Source: MPNP01 sp026710155 (GTDB taxonomy: Bacteria; Pseudomonadota; Alphaproteobacteria; Rhodobacterales; Rhodobacteraceae). From it: a DNA stretch of 64,000 bases. A model generated the notes under the pieces. It had not been told where the DNA came from. It saw only the letters and a list, made by a program, of their open reading frames with translations, and did no database searches. Shown piece after piece: positions 1 through 8,836 of the stretch. Every line of letters starts with the position of its first letter. Position 1 is the first letter of the stretch. The stretch covers positions 3,100,001-3,164,000 of the forward strand of contig OZ241737.1 in the NCBI GenBank assembly GCA_965200885.1, read 5' to 3'. A program made the translations under genes and the position numbers.

Positions 1-543
1 TACCACGATCAACTTTGAGCGTTTAAGATAAATTGCCTGAAGGAAGGTATCCAACGAAGGCCGTGCGAGTTGTGCTGGATAGTTCTTGTCATAGAAATAG
101 CGGTCGGGTCCGAGTTGTTTCTCCAGATGTGTTACGATTTCTTCTATTAAATCCTTCCTTGCGGATCCCGGAAACGAAAGTGCTACATCAAATTCATGAT
201 TTTCCAGTTCCACTGTATTAATGGGGCAAGAAGCATTTCTGTCAGAGATCTCTTGATCGATTTTTGCCTTGTCTTCCAGATCTTGATCACGTAAATAGAC
301 AAGCCACATCCAATGAAACAAAAATGCTGAAGTGGAGGAAGCCGCCTTCTGTTTTGCCTCTTCCATCGACGAGAATTCGTCACAGCGGATATAGGCGTTG
401 TTGGGGCCGAAAACGCCGCGCAAGTCTCTTAGCCAAAGTACATAACTGTTCGATGATGGATCAAATTTTACATATCCTAACTCTTCTGTGTTTCCTCCAG
501 CTCTTTGAATAAGATTTTGTCCATGCCAAATTATGGAACTCAT
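1..543 (-). CDS. TIR-domain protein, N-terminal part, truncated by the window edge
   Basis: An uninterrupted reading frame of 181 codons runs from ATG at 543 leftward off the window, so the C-terminus is not visible. Residues 1-105 form an unrecognised N-terminal region rich in aromatic residues. From about residue 117 it reads FDVALSFPGSARKDLIEE, then GPDRYFYDKNYPAQL, FLQAIYLKRSKLIVV, which is the beta-A, helix A, beta-B and box-2 pattern of bacterial TIR_2 domains. Bacterial TIR proteins commonly hydrolyse NAD+ or make cyclic ADP-ribose variants in anti-phage defence. The catalytic glutamate lies beyond the window, so enzymatic activity is inference. An IS630 remnant lies just upstream on the other strand. 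Confidence 0.75.
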   Translation of the reverse strand, partial: MSSIIWHGQNLIQRAGGNTEELGYVKFDPSSNSYVLWLRDLRGVFGPNNAYIRCDEFSSMEEAKQKAASSTSAFLFHWMWLVYLRDQDLEDKAKIDQEISDRNASCPINTVELENHEFDVALSFPGSARKDLIEEIVTHLEKQLGPDRYFYDKNYPAQLARPSLDTFLQAIYLKRSKLIVV

Positions 544-567
544 ACCAATTCAACTAATTAAAGACTC

Positions 568-970
568 ATGGCACCAACCCCTCCAGCGTTCAGGTTTGAA
601 GCCATCGGCCATGTCTGCGACTGTGCCAATACGGTTGAAATGAACAGGCATCTGAAGGATATCGGAAGCATTGTGCCCAAGGGACGCCATGCCCCGGTCA
701 TCCTCGACAGGGCCGGATGGCACAGGTCCGGTGACCTTGTTTTTCCCGACAAATGTATCGGTCCTGAGGCTGCCCCCCCATTCACCGGAACTGAATTCGG
801 CCAAGAATGTTTTCCAGTTCCACAAGTCCAACCATTTTGCCAGCCAGGTGTTTGAAAACGCCGGGGATGTGAAGAAGAGGGTTGCGGCGGCTTGGAAAAA
901 CTTCACGGGGCAGGCTGAACGGATCAAGTCAACTGGACATCGTTCCCGGGCCAGGGTGCAGTAGGAAAAG
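568..970 (+). pseudogene. IS630-family transposase remnant (C-terminal half)
   Basis: The first frame reads VILDRAGWHRSGDL, the second DDE aspartate strand of IS630 transposases. The neighbouring frame then continues LRLPPHSPELNSAKNVFQF, the conserved LPPxSPELNxxE block, with alanine where the catalytic glutamate is expected. One frameshift near 760 separates the two halves and the N-terminal third is absent. The copy is therefore dead by frameshift, truncation and probable loss of the catalytic Glu. No terminal repeats could be identified. Confidence 0.8.
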
Positions 971-1215
971 AGCATCGGAAAACCAATTGATAAGGATTGG
1001 CCCAAAGGCTATCATTTAGTTGAAATGGTATGAGATACCAAATTTTCAGGGGAAGCGAGTTCGCATGATAGCGAATCAAGTGATACAGAGTTTTGATTAT
1101 ACAGCAAGGCCACATTTGAAGTGACGCTTAAGGAAGTTTCAAATCGAGTAAGGATATGCCCAATCCTGCATGATGTTGCTTGGAGCAACAAGATGAAACT
1201 GTTGGAGCAGTATCT

Positions 1216-1782
1216 TCAGTTCAAATACTTGTTGATATCTTTGATTGATTGGTCAATGATGGTTCTGCGATCATCACCACCCATGCTTCTGAAAATGACT
1301 TCAGAGGCTGCATCAATGGCCAGGTCAATGGCTTGGTTTCTTATATTGGCTATGGCCTTGGCCTCGCTGGCACGAACCTGCTCCCTGGAATTCTGCAGTT
1401 TCCGATCGACCAACCCCTGAATGGCGTTTTTTGCCTCCTCAAGGGCAAGTTCCTTGTCCTTTTGAGCCTGCTCCTTGATACGGTTTGCCTGTTCTTCGGC
1501 TTCCTCATGTTTCTTTTGCAGGTTTGCAAGGAGAGTCTGGGCATCCTCCTTCACCGAGGATGCCTCCCTGAGCTGTCCTTCAATCTTGGCAATCTGGCCA
1601 TCGATCAACTTGGCCACAAATTTGGGCGCCTTGAAATAGATGATTGCCGCAATGAAGATAATAAACGAAATCGAGACAACGAAATCGGTGTTTCCAAGTG
1701 AAAAGAATGGGCCGCTTGCAGAATGTGCCGATCCGGTACCAACCAGCATTAACAGCCCTGGGGGAAGTATGTATTTATTCAT
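1216..1782 (-). CDS. atpF: ATP synthase F0 subunit b
   Basis: 188 residues, last gene of the F0 cluster. One membrane helix lies at about residues 34-52, followed by a long charged heptad-like coiled coil (60-145) that forms the peripheral stalk linking F0 to the F1 head. The ATG at 1782 is chosen because it overlaps the stop of b' by 8 nt, which implies translational coupling; an upstream in-frame start would overlap b' by about 170 nt. The N-terminus before the helix is longer than in E. coli and looks like a cleavable signal sequence (SAHSASG). No F1 genes follow, as is usual in alphaproteobacteria where F0 and F1 operons are separate. Confidence 0.93.
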   Translation of the reverse strand: MNKYILPPGLLMLVGTGSAHSASGPFFSLGNTDFVVSISFIIFIAAIIYFKAPKFVAKLIDGQIAKIEGQLREASSVKEDAQTLLANLQKKHEEAEEQANRIKEQAQKDKELALEEAKNAIQGLVDRKLQNSREQVRASEAKAIANIRNQAIDLAIDAASEVIFRSMGGDDRRTIIDQSIKDINKYLN

Positions 1783-2308
1783 TGGCCTTCCCCTGAACCT
1801 TGGCATCGACCACTCCAGAAATCTCGTCAAGAATGCCCCTTTTTGGTACAATCTGATTGACAATTTCAACCGCCGCCTCATTGGCGATGGTGCGTATATT
1901 GTTGAGTGCCTCATCCTGTATGGCTTCAATTCTTTTCTCGGCTTCGGCAACCTCAGCCCTGACCGTCACCTCTGCTTCTTCCAATGCCTTGTTCTGCATC
2001 GCCAGAATTTCATTGCGGGTTTCTACAGCTTTTCCTTCGGAAAAACGTTTTGCCTCGGCAAGCGTTTCCTCGATTGAACTTTCCAATCCTTCAATCTTTT
2101 CATTCAACTTGCGGGCATCCTCCAGATCAGTCTTGATTCTTTTTTCCCGCCGGGAGACAATCTGACCGATCCGAGGCAGCGCAATCATCCTAACCACGAT
2201 AAAGATGGCCAACAGGAAAACCACCAACCACAGAATCTGGTTGGGAAATGAAGAAAACTCCAGCTGAGGAATACCAGCTTGTTCACTTACATTGTTTTCA
2301 GCAGCCAC
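1775..2308 (-). CDS. atpF': ATP synthase F0 subunit b'
   Basis: 177 residues with a membrane helix at about 26-44 (ILWLVVFLLAIFIVV) followed by a basic RREKRIK stretch and a long coiled coil to about residue 160. Having both b and b' subunits, which form a heterodimeric stalk, is characteristic of alphaproteobacteria and phototrophs. It sits between atpE and atpF, and its last 8 nt overlap the atpF start. The order atpB-atpE-b'-b matches the family's usual operon. Confidence 0.93.
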   Translation of the reverse strand: MAAENNVSEQAGIPQLEFSSFPNQILWLVVFLLAIFIVVRMIALPRIGQIVSRREKRIKTDLEDARKLNEKIEGLESSIEETLAEAKRFSEGKAVETRNEILAMQNKALEEAEVTVRAEVAEAEKRIEAIQDEALNNIRTIANEAAVEIVNQIVPKRGILDEISGVVDAKVQGKANE

Positions 2309-2361
2309 TCGTCAAATTCCTGACATGCAAACGCATGAATTGGTTTGTTAACAGGCCCTGA

Positions 2362-2598
2362 CTAGAGGGCAAACATCAAAAGCAGTGCTACGAGGAAGGA
2401 AAAGATGCCGAATGCTTCAGCAAAGGCAATTCCAATAAACAGCATGGCTGTCTGGGATTGGGCAGCTGATGGATTCCTCAGGGCCCCTGCCAAATAATTT
2501 CCTGCAACATGACCGACACCGATGGCAGCGCCACCCATTCCTGTACAGGCCAAACCGGCCCCGATGAGAGCCCCCATTGTATTCAAATCGCCTTCCAT
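2362..2598 (-). CDS. atpE: ATP synthase F0 subunit c (proteolipid)
   Basis: 78 residues, two transmembrane hairpin helices. The first has a glycine-rich packing motif (MGGAAIGVG), the polar loop contains R41-N42-P43, and the second helix carries the proton-carrying carboxylate E61 in AFAEAFGIFSF. Neither the loop nor the helix shows the residue set typical of sodium-type c rings, so proton coupling is expected. It lies 33 nt after atpB and precedes b'. Confidence 0.95.
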   Translation of the reverse strand: MEGDLNTMGALIGAGLACTGMGGAAIGVGHVAGNYLAGALRNPSAAQSQTAMLFIGIAFAEAFGIFSFLVALLLMFAL

Positions 2599-2631
2599 AA
2601 CTTACTCCTTGTCCATGATGGATATTTTAGA

Positions 2632-3387
2632 TTAATGTTGAGGATGCAGGGCATCCTTCAAATAAACACAAGTTAGAATTGTAAACACATAAGCCTGGAT
2701 TAGAGCCACCAATAATTCCAAGGCATATACTGCTGATATTGCAATTATCGGAACAAAAGCACCAAATCCCATGACACCGGCAAAGGCTGCAAAGACCTTT
2801 ATCATTGCATGTCCGGCCATCATGTTTCCCGCCAGCCTGATCGAATGGCTTAATGGCCGAACAAAATAGGACATGATCTCAATCACTGCCAAAACCGGTC
2901 GAAGTGGGAGTGGTGCCGAAGAAATCCAGAACAGTCCCAAAAATCCTAGCCCGTGCTTGACAAAACCAATCACCGTAACCGCAATGAATACTGTCAGGGC
3001 CAGGGTTGCAGTAACAGCAATGTGTGATGTTGGTGTGAAACTCATCGGAATAAGCCCCAGGACATTTGAAAAAATGACGAACATGAAGGCCGTCATGATA
3101 TAGGGGAAATACGGTAATGCATCACGTCCCGCAACATCCTGCACCATGTTTCTGACAAAACCGTAAATCAGTTCCACGACCATTTGAAAACGGTCGGGCA
3201 CATGGGATTTCTTGCGGGTTCCAACAACTAGAAAAATGATTATCCCCAAGAGGGTTATGGCCATCCACATGGCGGTATTGCTGAATGAATACCACATCAA
3301 TGAACCATCACCCAGTACTGGCCTGACCAGGAACTGGTCCATTGGGTGAATTTCTAATCCCCTTCCTGCTTCGGTTTCAGTAGCCAT
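2632..3387 (-). CDS. atpB: ATP synthase F0 subunit a
   Basis: 251 residues, about five or six membrane helices. The essential stator arginine is R184 in HSIRLAGNMMAGH, which faces the c-ring glutamate during proton transfer. The length and the N-terminal IHPMDQF segment are typical of alphaproteobacterial subunit a. It starts 6 nt after atpI and is co-directional with the whole F0 set. Confidence 0.95.
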   Translation of the reverse strand: MATETEAGRGLEIHPMDQFLVRPVLGDGSLMWYSFSNTAMWMAITLLGIIIFLVVGTRKKSHVPDRFQMVVELIYGFVRNMVQDVAGRDALPYFPYIMTAFMFVIFSNVLGLIPMSFTPTSHIAVTATLALTVFIAVTVIGFVKHGLGFLGLFWISSAPLPLRPVLAVIEIMSYFVRPLSHSIRLAGNMMAGHAMIKVFAAFAGVMGFGAFVPIIAISAVYALELLVALIQAYVFTILTCVYLKDALHPQH

Positions 3388-3393
3388 TTCAGT

Positions 3394-3720
3394 CTAATCG
3401 GGAGTATTCCCCTCATTAATATGTGTTTCGGGTTTCTTCATTTCCTTCGCAGTTCTCAACATCAAGTTAATTCCTGCTCCAAATCCTAATAATACAAACA
3501 AGATCATATTTAAAGGTCTGGTCTCAAATAAAATATCCAAACCATATCCAATTGCAAAGCCCAACCCGACTCCAGCAACAAGGTCGACCACCATTCGCCA
3601 ACCCATATTGGCTTGTGCAATCGGACTTTCTCCCTTTTCAGGGGGATTGATCTCCTCTTCCAAATTCCTTATGCGTTCCTGCAGGTTTTTCTTTTGTTTG
3701 GAATTGTCTCTACCGGGCAT
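3394..3720 (-). CDS. atpI: ATP synthase assembly protein AtpI family
   Basis: 108 residues: a charged N-terminal coiled-coil segment (1-45) and two membrane helices, the first carrying the glycine-rich VAGVGLGFAIGYGLD motif of the AtpI/ATPase_gene1 family. AtpI helps assemble the c ring and is non-essential in many species. First gene of the F0 operon. It begins 12 nt downstream of the end of the YkvA-like gene, so both are probably on one transcript. Confidence 0.88.
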   Translation of the reverse strand: MPGRDNSKQKKNLQERIRNLEEEINPPEKGESPIAQANMGWRMVVDLVAGVGLGFAIGYGLDILFETRPLNMILFVLLGFGAGINLMLRTAKEMKKPETHINEGNTPD

Positions 3721-3732
3721 GTCAAAAATTTC

Positions 3733-4266
3733 TCAATCGCTGCCAAAAATTCTGGTAACCTGTGCTCTGGCCTGCTCCCTGTGTTCATCCTTGACATGGG
3801 CCAAGACTGTACCCATGGCAACAACAAGTACCCCCAAATCATCCGAATAGCCTGCTCCCACAATTATGTCCGGAATGGCATCGAGTGGAAATATGAAATA
3901 TCCAAGTGCACTTATGATAGGCGCTTTAGCCCATTTGGGAGTATCCTTGTCCAAAAGACAATAATACAAAGTCAAAACCTGGAAAACAACCTTTTGGCCG
4001 GCAACCCGAGCATAGCTACTAATTTTTCTTGAAAGTAATTTCTCATCGTATTTGTCTTCATAATTCGTACTCAGTATCTGTTTTGGAACATTCTTGCCCT
4101 TTCTGGCACCAAAGTCGGCAATTTTCTGCCAAAGGCTTTTCCTTTTCGACCGGCTGAACTCTTCAAGCAGCTGCGGTTCATTATTGACTATTTCGTTCCA
4201 CAGTTCCTCCCCTTCACCCTTGGAAGGAACGTTTTCCACCTGACGGTTTACATCCTTGGATTTCAT
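3733..4266 (-). CDS. YkvA-like DUF1232 protein
   Basis: 177 residues. The C-terminal half (about 95-150) holds the DUF1232 signature FPLDAIPDIIVGAGYSDDLG, a small membrane-associated module of unknown function. The N-terminal half is charged and carries no motif I recognise. It lies directly upstream of atpI on the same strand. Function unknown; a link with the ATP synthase is only positional. Confidence 0.8.
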   Translation of the reverse strand: MKSKDVNRQVENVPSKGEGEELWNEIVNNEPQLLEEFSRSKRKSLWQKIADFGARKGKNVPKQILSTNYEDKYDEKLLSRKISSYARVAGQKVVFQVLTLYYCLLDKDTPKWAKAPIISALGYFIFPLDAIPDIIVGAGYSDDLGVLVVAMGTVLAHVKDEHREQARAQVTRIFGSD

Positions 4267-4376
4267 TGGTTGTCAATTGCTTACTGATCTGCCTTGTGGT
4301 TCACCCAAATAGATAATTTCGGATCGTCAATGTTTCAACTTCATAAATTTGAGGGTTCATGCTTTGCCTGCTGGAC

Positions 4377-5984
4377 TCAAGCCCTTTCAACATACTCGAT
4401 GAGACGGGGCCACCTGTCTTGAATTGGATGTTTCAGTATATTTATCAACTGTTTGGGGCTCCTGACCCTTGCAAAAGAAACTCTGTAGGCCCGGGCAATA
4501 TGCTCGAAATCTGGTGGCGAGGGATCCACCCCAATCGGTTCGATACCCTGATCAAGCATGTAGTTCTTGATTTCACCATATCCCTGATTGTTGAATACCA
4601 CGAAATTAACCGGCACTTCCTCATCCACAGCCGTTCCCATTTCTGCAAGTGTAAACTGGAAACCGCCATCTCCCACAAGACAAACCAAAGGGGCACGGGG
4701 ATCCGCAAGGGACGCACCGATGGCTGCAGGAACCGAATACCCGAGGGCACCATAACCTGTTGCGGCATTGAACCAGCCGATGTCCCTGTAAATATGGCAA
4801 TATAGATTGCCGGCGTATGATATTTGGTTTGAATCACCAACCAGAATGCTACCGGGAAGTTCTTTCTGAATCGCATGGATAATATTTATGTAATTCATTT
4901 CCTCCGGAGACAGGATTGACTTTACCTCTTCAATGGCCTGCCTGGCTCTTGCCCTACCTCCATGATTCCTTGTGGTTGTGGGAAGCAACTCCATGAGGTG
5001 CTTCAAAAATCCATCGATATCCGAACAAACGGCAATATCGGCTTTCGGTCCTTTTAAAAGTTGGTTTTCGTCAATATCCACTCTGATCAGGGACTTGAAC
5101 CTGATTTTGGGAAGTGATTTGTAAATATTGTAATCCGTCGGGCCGAATTCTGTACCCAAGGCAATGACAAGATCAGATTCTTCCAATAGTGTCCTTGTGC
5201 ATTCCAGGGATGGGCTGAGAGGTACCGACAAGTCATTCCCCTTCCCAATCCCCCTGGCATTGATGGTGGTAATCAGGGGGGCATCCAAGCGCTCTGAAAG
5301 GCTGGCAATCAAGACGCCGGAACCGGTAGCACCTCCGCCAGCAATTATTGATATGCGTTTCGCCTTTTGACAGGCCTTGACGATTCCATCAATTTCATGC
5401 CTGCTTGATGATTCAATTCTGGCTTCAACAGCCAATGATACCTTCCTGATGCGTGTTGAGATCACATTGAGGGGAATTTCAATATGAACGGGTCCGGGGC
5501 GATTTGACCTGTGCCAGTTGAAAGCTTCATTCATCACTTCGGTCAGACATTCGGGATCATCCATTCTATGATGAAAGACGGCTAGTTTCCTCAGAAGGCC
5601 GGTTTGATCTGGCAATTCATGGAGTCGCCCAAAATGATTCCTTCCCGTGGATTCTGGATTTACGGTGGAAATAACCACCATCGGAATGGAATCTGCACGG
5701 GCTTGAGCCATGGGAGTCAATGCATTGGTCAATCCGGGGCCAGTAATCAAAAAACATACCCCCGGCTTTCCAGAAACCCTGGCATAACCGTCAGCCATGA
5801 ATCCCGCACCCTGTTCATGCCTTGGAGTAATGTGTCGAATTGTCGAGTTTCCGAGATACCTGTACAATTCAACGGTATGCACTCCTGGAATTCCAAAAAT
5901 ATATTCGACCTCCTGCTCTTCCAGACAAGTAATCAGGACCTTGCCAAAAGGTGTTTCCAATTGTGTATTCGAAACTTCATTCAT
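4377..5984 (-). CDS. thiamine-diphosphate enzyme, AruI-like 2-ketoarginine decarboxylase
   Basis: 535 residues in the acetolactate-synthase-like three-domain fold: PYR domain with catalytic E57 (RHEQGAGFMADGYAR), a central NAD/FAD-like domain, and a PP domain with the GDGGFQFTLAEM...FNNQGYGEIK metal/ThDP motif. The pairing with an AruH-like aminotransferase, as in Pseudomonas where AruH makes 2-ketoarginine and AruI decarboxylates it to 4-guanidinobutyraldehyde, supports this assignment over a biosynthetic acetolactate synthase. There is no regulatory subunit gene beside it. Start 5984 lies just past the aminotransferase stop and has an AGGA-type ribosome site; an alternative start at 6029 would overlap by 34 nt. 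Substrate is inferred. Confidence 0.8.
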   Translation of the reverse strand: MNEVSNTQLETPFGKVLITCLEEQEVEYIFGIPGVHTVELYRYLGNSTIRHITPRHEQGAGFMADGYARVSGKPGVCFLITGPGLTNALTPMAQARADSIPMVVISTVNPESTGRNHFGRLHELPDQTGLLRKLAVFHHRMDDPECLTEVMNEAFNWHRSNRPGPVHIEIPLNVISTRIRKVSLAVEARIESSSRHEIDGIVKACQKAKRISIIAGGGATGSGVLIASLSERLDAPLITTINARGIGKGNDLSVPLSPSLECTRTLLEESDLVIALGTEFGPTDYNIYKSLPKIRFKSLIRVDIDENQLLKGPKADIAVCSDIDGFLKHLMELLPTTTRNHGGRARARQAIEEVKSILSPEEMNYINIIHAIQKELPGSILVGDSNQISYAGNLYCHIYRDIGWFNAATGYGALGYSVPAAIGASLADPRAPLVCLVGDGGFQFTLAEMGTAVDEEVPVNFVVFNNQGYGEIKNYMLDQGIEPIGVDPSPPDFEHIARAYRVSFARVRSPKQLINILKHPIQDRWPRLIEYVERA

Positions 5985-5995
5985 GATGACAAATC

Positions 5996-7162
5996 CTAGC
6001 CCTTGACAAAAGATCTTATTCGGTGGCATGCCTCAACCAGCAAATCGTCTTCAACGGTCAAACTTATCCGTACGAAGAAAGCGGCATTCTTGCCAAATGA
6101 ATTCCCTGGCATCACGGCCACCCTCTCGGTTTCCAGCAGTTTCCATGCAAACTCTTCACCATCCATTCCCGTTCCCGCGACATCAATCAGTATGAACATG
6201 CCGGAACTGGGTAAAAATGGCTTGATTTTGTTGGAGGAAGCAAGGGCTTCGACGATCAATTTTGCCCGGTGCAGGTATGATGAACCCATTCGATCAACGA
6301 AATCACTTGTTGAGTTCAGTGCAAAAGCAGTTGCATCAGCAATAAAGGGTACTCCGCCGAATAGCATGGTTTCGGCCAAGGGCAACAAGCGACTGCAAAA
6401 TTCCTTTGGCCCAACCGCCCACCCGCTTCTGAATCCCGGTACACCATAGGTCTTGGATACCGAAGCAACACTAATTATCCTGTCGCGGTAATTTTCTTCC
6501 ATCAAAGGAGAATGGAACTCACCTTCATATACGAGATTTTCGTATACTTCATCGGCAAGTATCCAAAGATCATGCCTTTCGCAAACCCTGAAGATTTCCT
6601 GTATTTCTTCCCTTGACAGAACCGAACCCGTAGGATTGTTGGGGTTGTTGAGGAGCAGCAAGCGTGAATTTTCCCTGATTTCCCGTTCAAGGTCTGAAGC
6701 CTGCATTTTGAAACCATATTCCTGCTTCAAAGGTACAGCAATTCTCTTCGCACCTGTAGAAGCGATAAGGCCCTCGTAGGTCGCATAGTAAGGATCACCA
6801 ACCAGAATTGAATCATTTTCTTCGGTCAATCCCAAAATGGTGGCAAAAATTGCGGTTTGGGTTCCGGGAAAGCAAATGACATTTTCCACATCAACCTGAT
6901 ATCCCCTGGTTGTGGTATATTTTTTTGCAATTGCCTCAAGGGTATCTGGTTCACCACGACCATAGGAATATTTGATACGGCCCGAGTAGAGGGATGAAAC
7001 AAGGGCTTCAAGTACCTCCCTGTCAGGCGTTAAATCCGGTTCACCAATGGTCAATTCGATAACAGGTTCACCCCTGGCCCTTAACTCTCTCGTACGAAAA
7101 TGGAGGCCCCATTTGTCTGAACCCAGATGCATGAGTCGATCTGTAATCGGTGCAAATTTCAT
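5996..7162 (-). CDS. PLP aminotransferase, AruH-like (arginine:pyruvate transaminase candidate)
   Basis: 388 residues, fold-type I class I/II aminotransferase. Visible landmarks are the cofactor-phosphate region around FPGTQTA, NNPNNPTGS (172-180), D204 in ADEVYE, the PLP lysine K237 in SVSKTYG and the arginine in FRSGWAVG. The C-terminal block (SSGMFILIDVAGTG, FFVRISL) resembles AruH. It is directly upstream of the AruI-like decarboxylase and co-directional, which argues for an arginine transaminase pathway. Start 7162 follows an AAGGAC ribosome site. Amino-acid specificity is inferred. Confidence 0.82.
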   Translation of the reverse strand: MKFAPITDRLMHLGSDKWGLHFRTRELRARGEPVIELTIGEPDLTPDREVLEALVSSLYSGRIKYSYGRGEPDTLEAIAKKYTTTRGYQVDVENVICFPGTQTAIFATILGLTEENDSILVGDPYYATYEGLIASTGAKRIAVPLKQEYGFKMQASDLEREIRENSRLLLLNNPNNPTGSVLSREEIQEIFRVCERHDLWILADEVYENLVYEGEFHSPLMEENYRDRIISVASVSKTYGVPGFRSGWAVGPKEFCSRLLPLAETMLFGGVPFIADATAFALNSTSDFVDRMGSSYLHRAKLIVEALASSNKIKPFLPSSGMFILIDVAGTGMDGEEFAWKLLETERVAVMPGNSFGKNAAFFVRISLTVEDDLLVEACHRIRSFVKG

Positions 7163-7204
7163 GCCTGTCCTTTTGTTACAACCATCCATTGGTAAAAATC
7201 CTGA

Positions 7205-7260
7205 TTTTAACCTGCATATTGGTTTGGTTTATTTGACAAAACCAAATATTAGGAATTTAC
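7205..7260. promoter_or_regulatory. inverted repeat in divergent intergenic region
   Basis: Between the aminotransferase and manC, which point away from each other, the sequence TTGGTTTGGTTTATTTGAC is followed by AAAACCAAATATT. This gives an imperfect inverted TTTGGTTT / AAACCAAA pair within an AT-rich stretch. It is placed where a shared operator would lie; the regulator is unknown. Confidence 0.3.
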
Positions 7261-7355
7261 AAAGATTTATTTGGTATATCGTGATTTTTAATCCAATTTT
7301 TTTATTCGAAAGCAAAAACCCATAATGTTGATAAATTCTGATTTAATAATCCATC

Positions 7356-8798
7356 ATGACTAATTCCTGTACTCAAATTCTACCTGTCCTTCTTGCTGGA
7401 GGATGGGGAACTCGATTATGGCCACTTTCAAGACAAAAACTGCCAAAACAATTTCTTCCCATCAAGGGAAACAAATCCCTGTTTTGTGAAACCCTTGATC
7501 GTATTCCGCGGTTAAGGGAAGAGGGATTTGATATCCTTGCCCCAATTGTATCATGTCTTGATGAATACAGGTTTTTCGTTCTAGAGCAATGCAGGGAGCG
7601 GGATACAGAACCAGGCTTGATCATTACCGAAAACACCCCCAAAAATACCTTACCCCCACTTGCGATAACTGCATTGAATGCTGTCAAAATGGAAGGTGAT
7701 CCCTACCTGCTGATTCTACCAATTGATGGCCATTTCGATGATCTTGATTTTTTCGTTCAAGCACTTGCCAGAGGAGTCAACTGGGCAGGTAAAAACAGCA
7801 TTGTCACTTTTGGAGCAAGGCCTGAAACCCATATGCAGGATTATGGTTATGCCCAAATGGGGCAACAGTTGGAAACCGATGTCTTCCGATTGGATCAGTT
7901 TCAAAGAAAACTGGATACAAGAGGCAAGAACGCTACCCTTGAATGGGATAAATTCCTTTGGAATCTTGGAATATACTTGATGAAACCCTCACTGTTTCTT
8001 GAAGAACTGGAAAAAATCGACCATGAGTCCCTAGCTGCCTTGCGGTTGGCAACAGACAATGCTGTGGTCGATACACCACTCTACTTACCGGGGGCTCCGT
8101 ACGAAACCCTGCGAGCCAGATCCTTTGAAAGGGGATTTTTGGAAAAAGCATCCAAAGCTGTCGTGGTCAAGGTCAATACCAAATGGGCTGATCTGGGTAC
8201 CTGGAAACGTGTCCATTCCTTTTCTGATCTTGATGAAGACAATAATTCCCTGACAGGGGATGTGATTTCAGTGGGTTCATCTGGCAATATTGTTAAATCC
8301 ACCAGCCGTTTAGTTGCCACGGTAGGTTTGAAGGAAACTGCCGTGATTGAGACCTCGGATGCCGTATTGGTTTCACCCCTGGACAAGTTGGAACTTGCCA
8401 AGGGGGTTATTACCAAACTTCAGACCAATAATCGAAATGAACTCATCGAACACAAGCGGGTTTACCGGCCATGGGGTTCATATGAAAGTATCAGGCAGGG
8501 AGAAGGCTTTCAGGTCAAATCACTAATTGTCCATCCAAGGTCAAAACTCTCACTCCAAGCACACAGGCATCGGGCGGAACACTGGACCGTAGTGAGGGGT
8601 ATCGCCAAGGTCACATGTGATGACACCATTATAACACTCGAACCAAATCGATCAATCCATATTCCCTTGGGAGCAAGGCACCGTTTGGAAAACCCGGGAA
8701 GTGAAGAACTGGAGGTAATAGAAGTGCAATGTGGAAGTTATTTGGGGGAAGATGACATTATTCGTTTCGAAGATGATTTTGGGCGTATCGAGGCTTAG
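7356..8798 (+). CDS. manC: mannose-1-phosphate guanylyltransferase / mannose-6-phosphate isomerase
   Basis: 480 residues. The N-terminal nucleotidyltransferase domain starts with LAGGWGTRLWPLSRQKLPKQ, the GDP-mannose pyrophosphorylase signature, and the C-terminal cupin (from about residue 365) contains RPWGSYESI, SLQAHRHRAEHW and IPLGARHRLENPG, the type II phosphomannose isomerase motif. It makes GDP-mannose for surface polysaccharide. A second manC-type gene lies at 47275-48687. Confidence 0.93.
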   Translation: MTNSCTQILPVLLAGGWGTRLWPLSRQKLPKQFLPIKGNKSLFCETLDRIPRLREEGFDILAPIVSCLDEYRFFVLEQCRERDTEPGLIITENTPKNTLPPLAITALNAVKMEGDPYLLILPIDGHFDDLDFFVQALARGVNWAGKNSIVTFGARPETHMQDYGYAQMGQQLETDVFRLDQFQRKLDTRGKNATLEWDKFLWNLGIYLMKPSLFLEELEKIDHESLAALRLATDNAVVDTPLYLPGAPYETLRARSFERGFLEKASKAVVVKVNTKWADLGTWKRVHSFSDLDEDNNSLTGDVISVGSSGNIVKSTSRLVATVGLKETAVIETSDAVLVSPLDKLELAKGVITKLQTNNRNELIEHKRVYRPWGSYESIRQGEGFQVKSLIVHPRSKLSLQAHRHRAEHWTVVRGIAKVTCDDTIITLEPNRSIHIPLGARHRLENPGSEELEVIEVQCGSYLGEDDIIRFEDDFGRIEA

Positions 8799-8836
8799 GA
8801 TTTTCCAAGCCTTCACAAGGCATGCAAGGCCAGAAT

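Noticed and set aside
550..1005. 151-codon minus-strand frame
   Set aside because: It is the antisense of the IS630 transposase remnant.
1640..2165. Long plus-strand frames across the atpF and b' genes
   Set aside because: Shadow frames of the coiled-coil genes; codon bias and protein family evidence support the minus strand.
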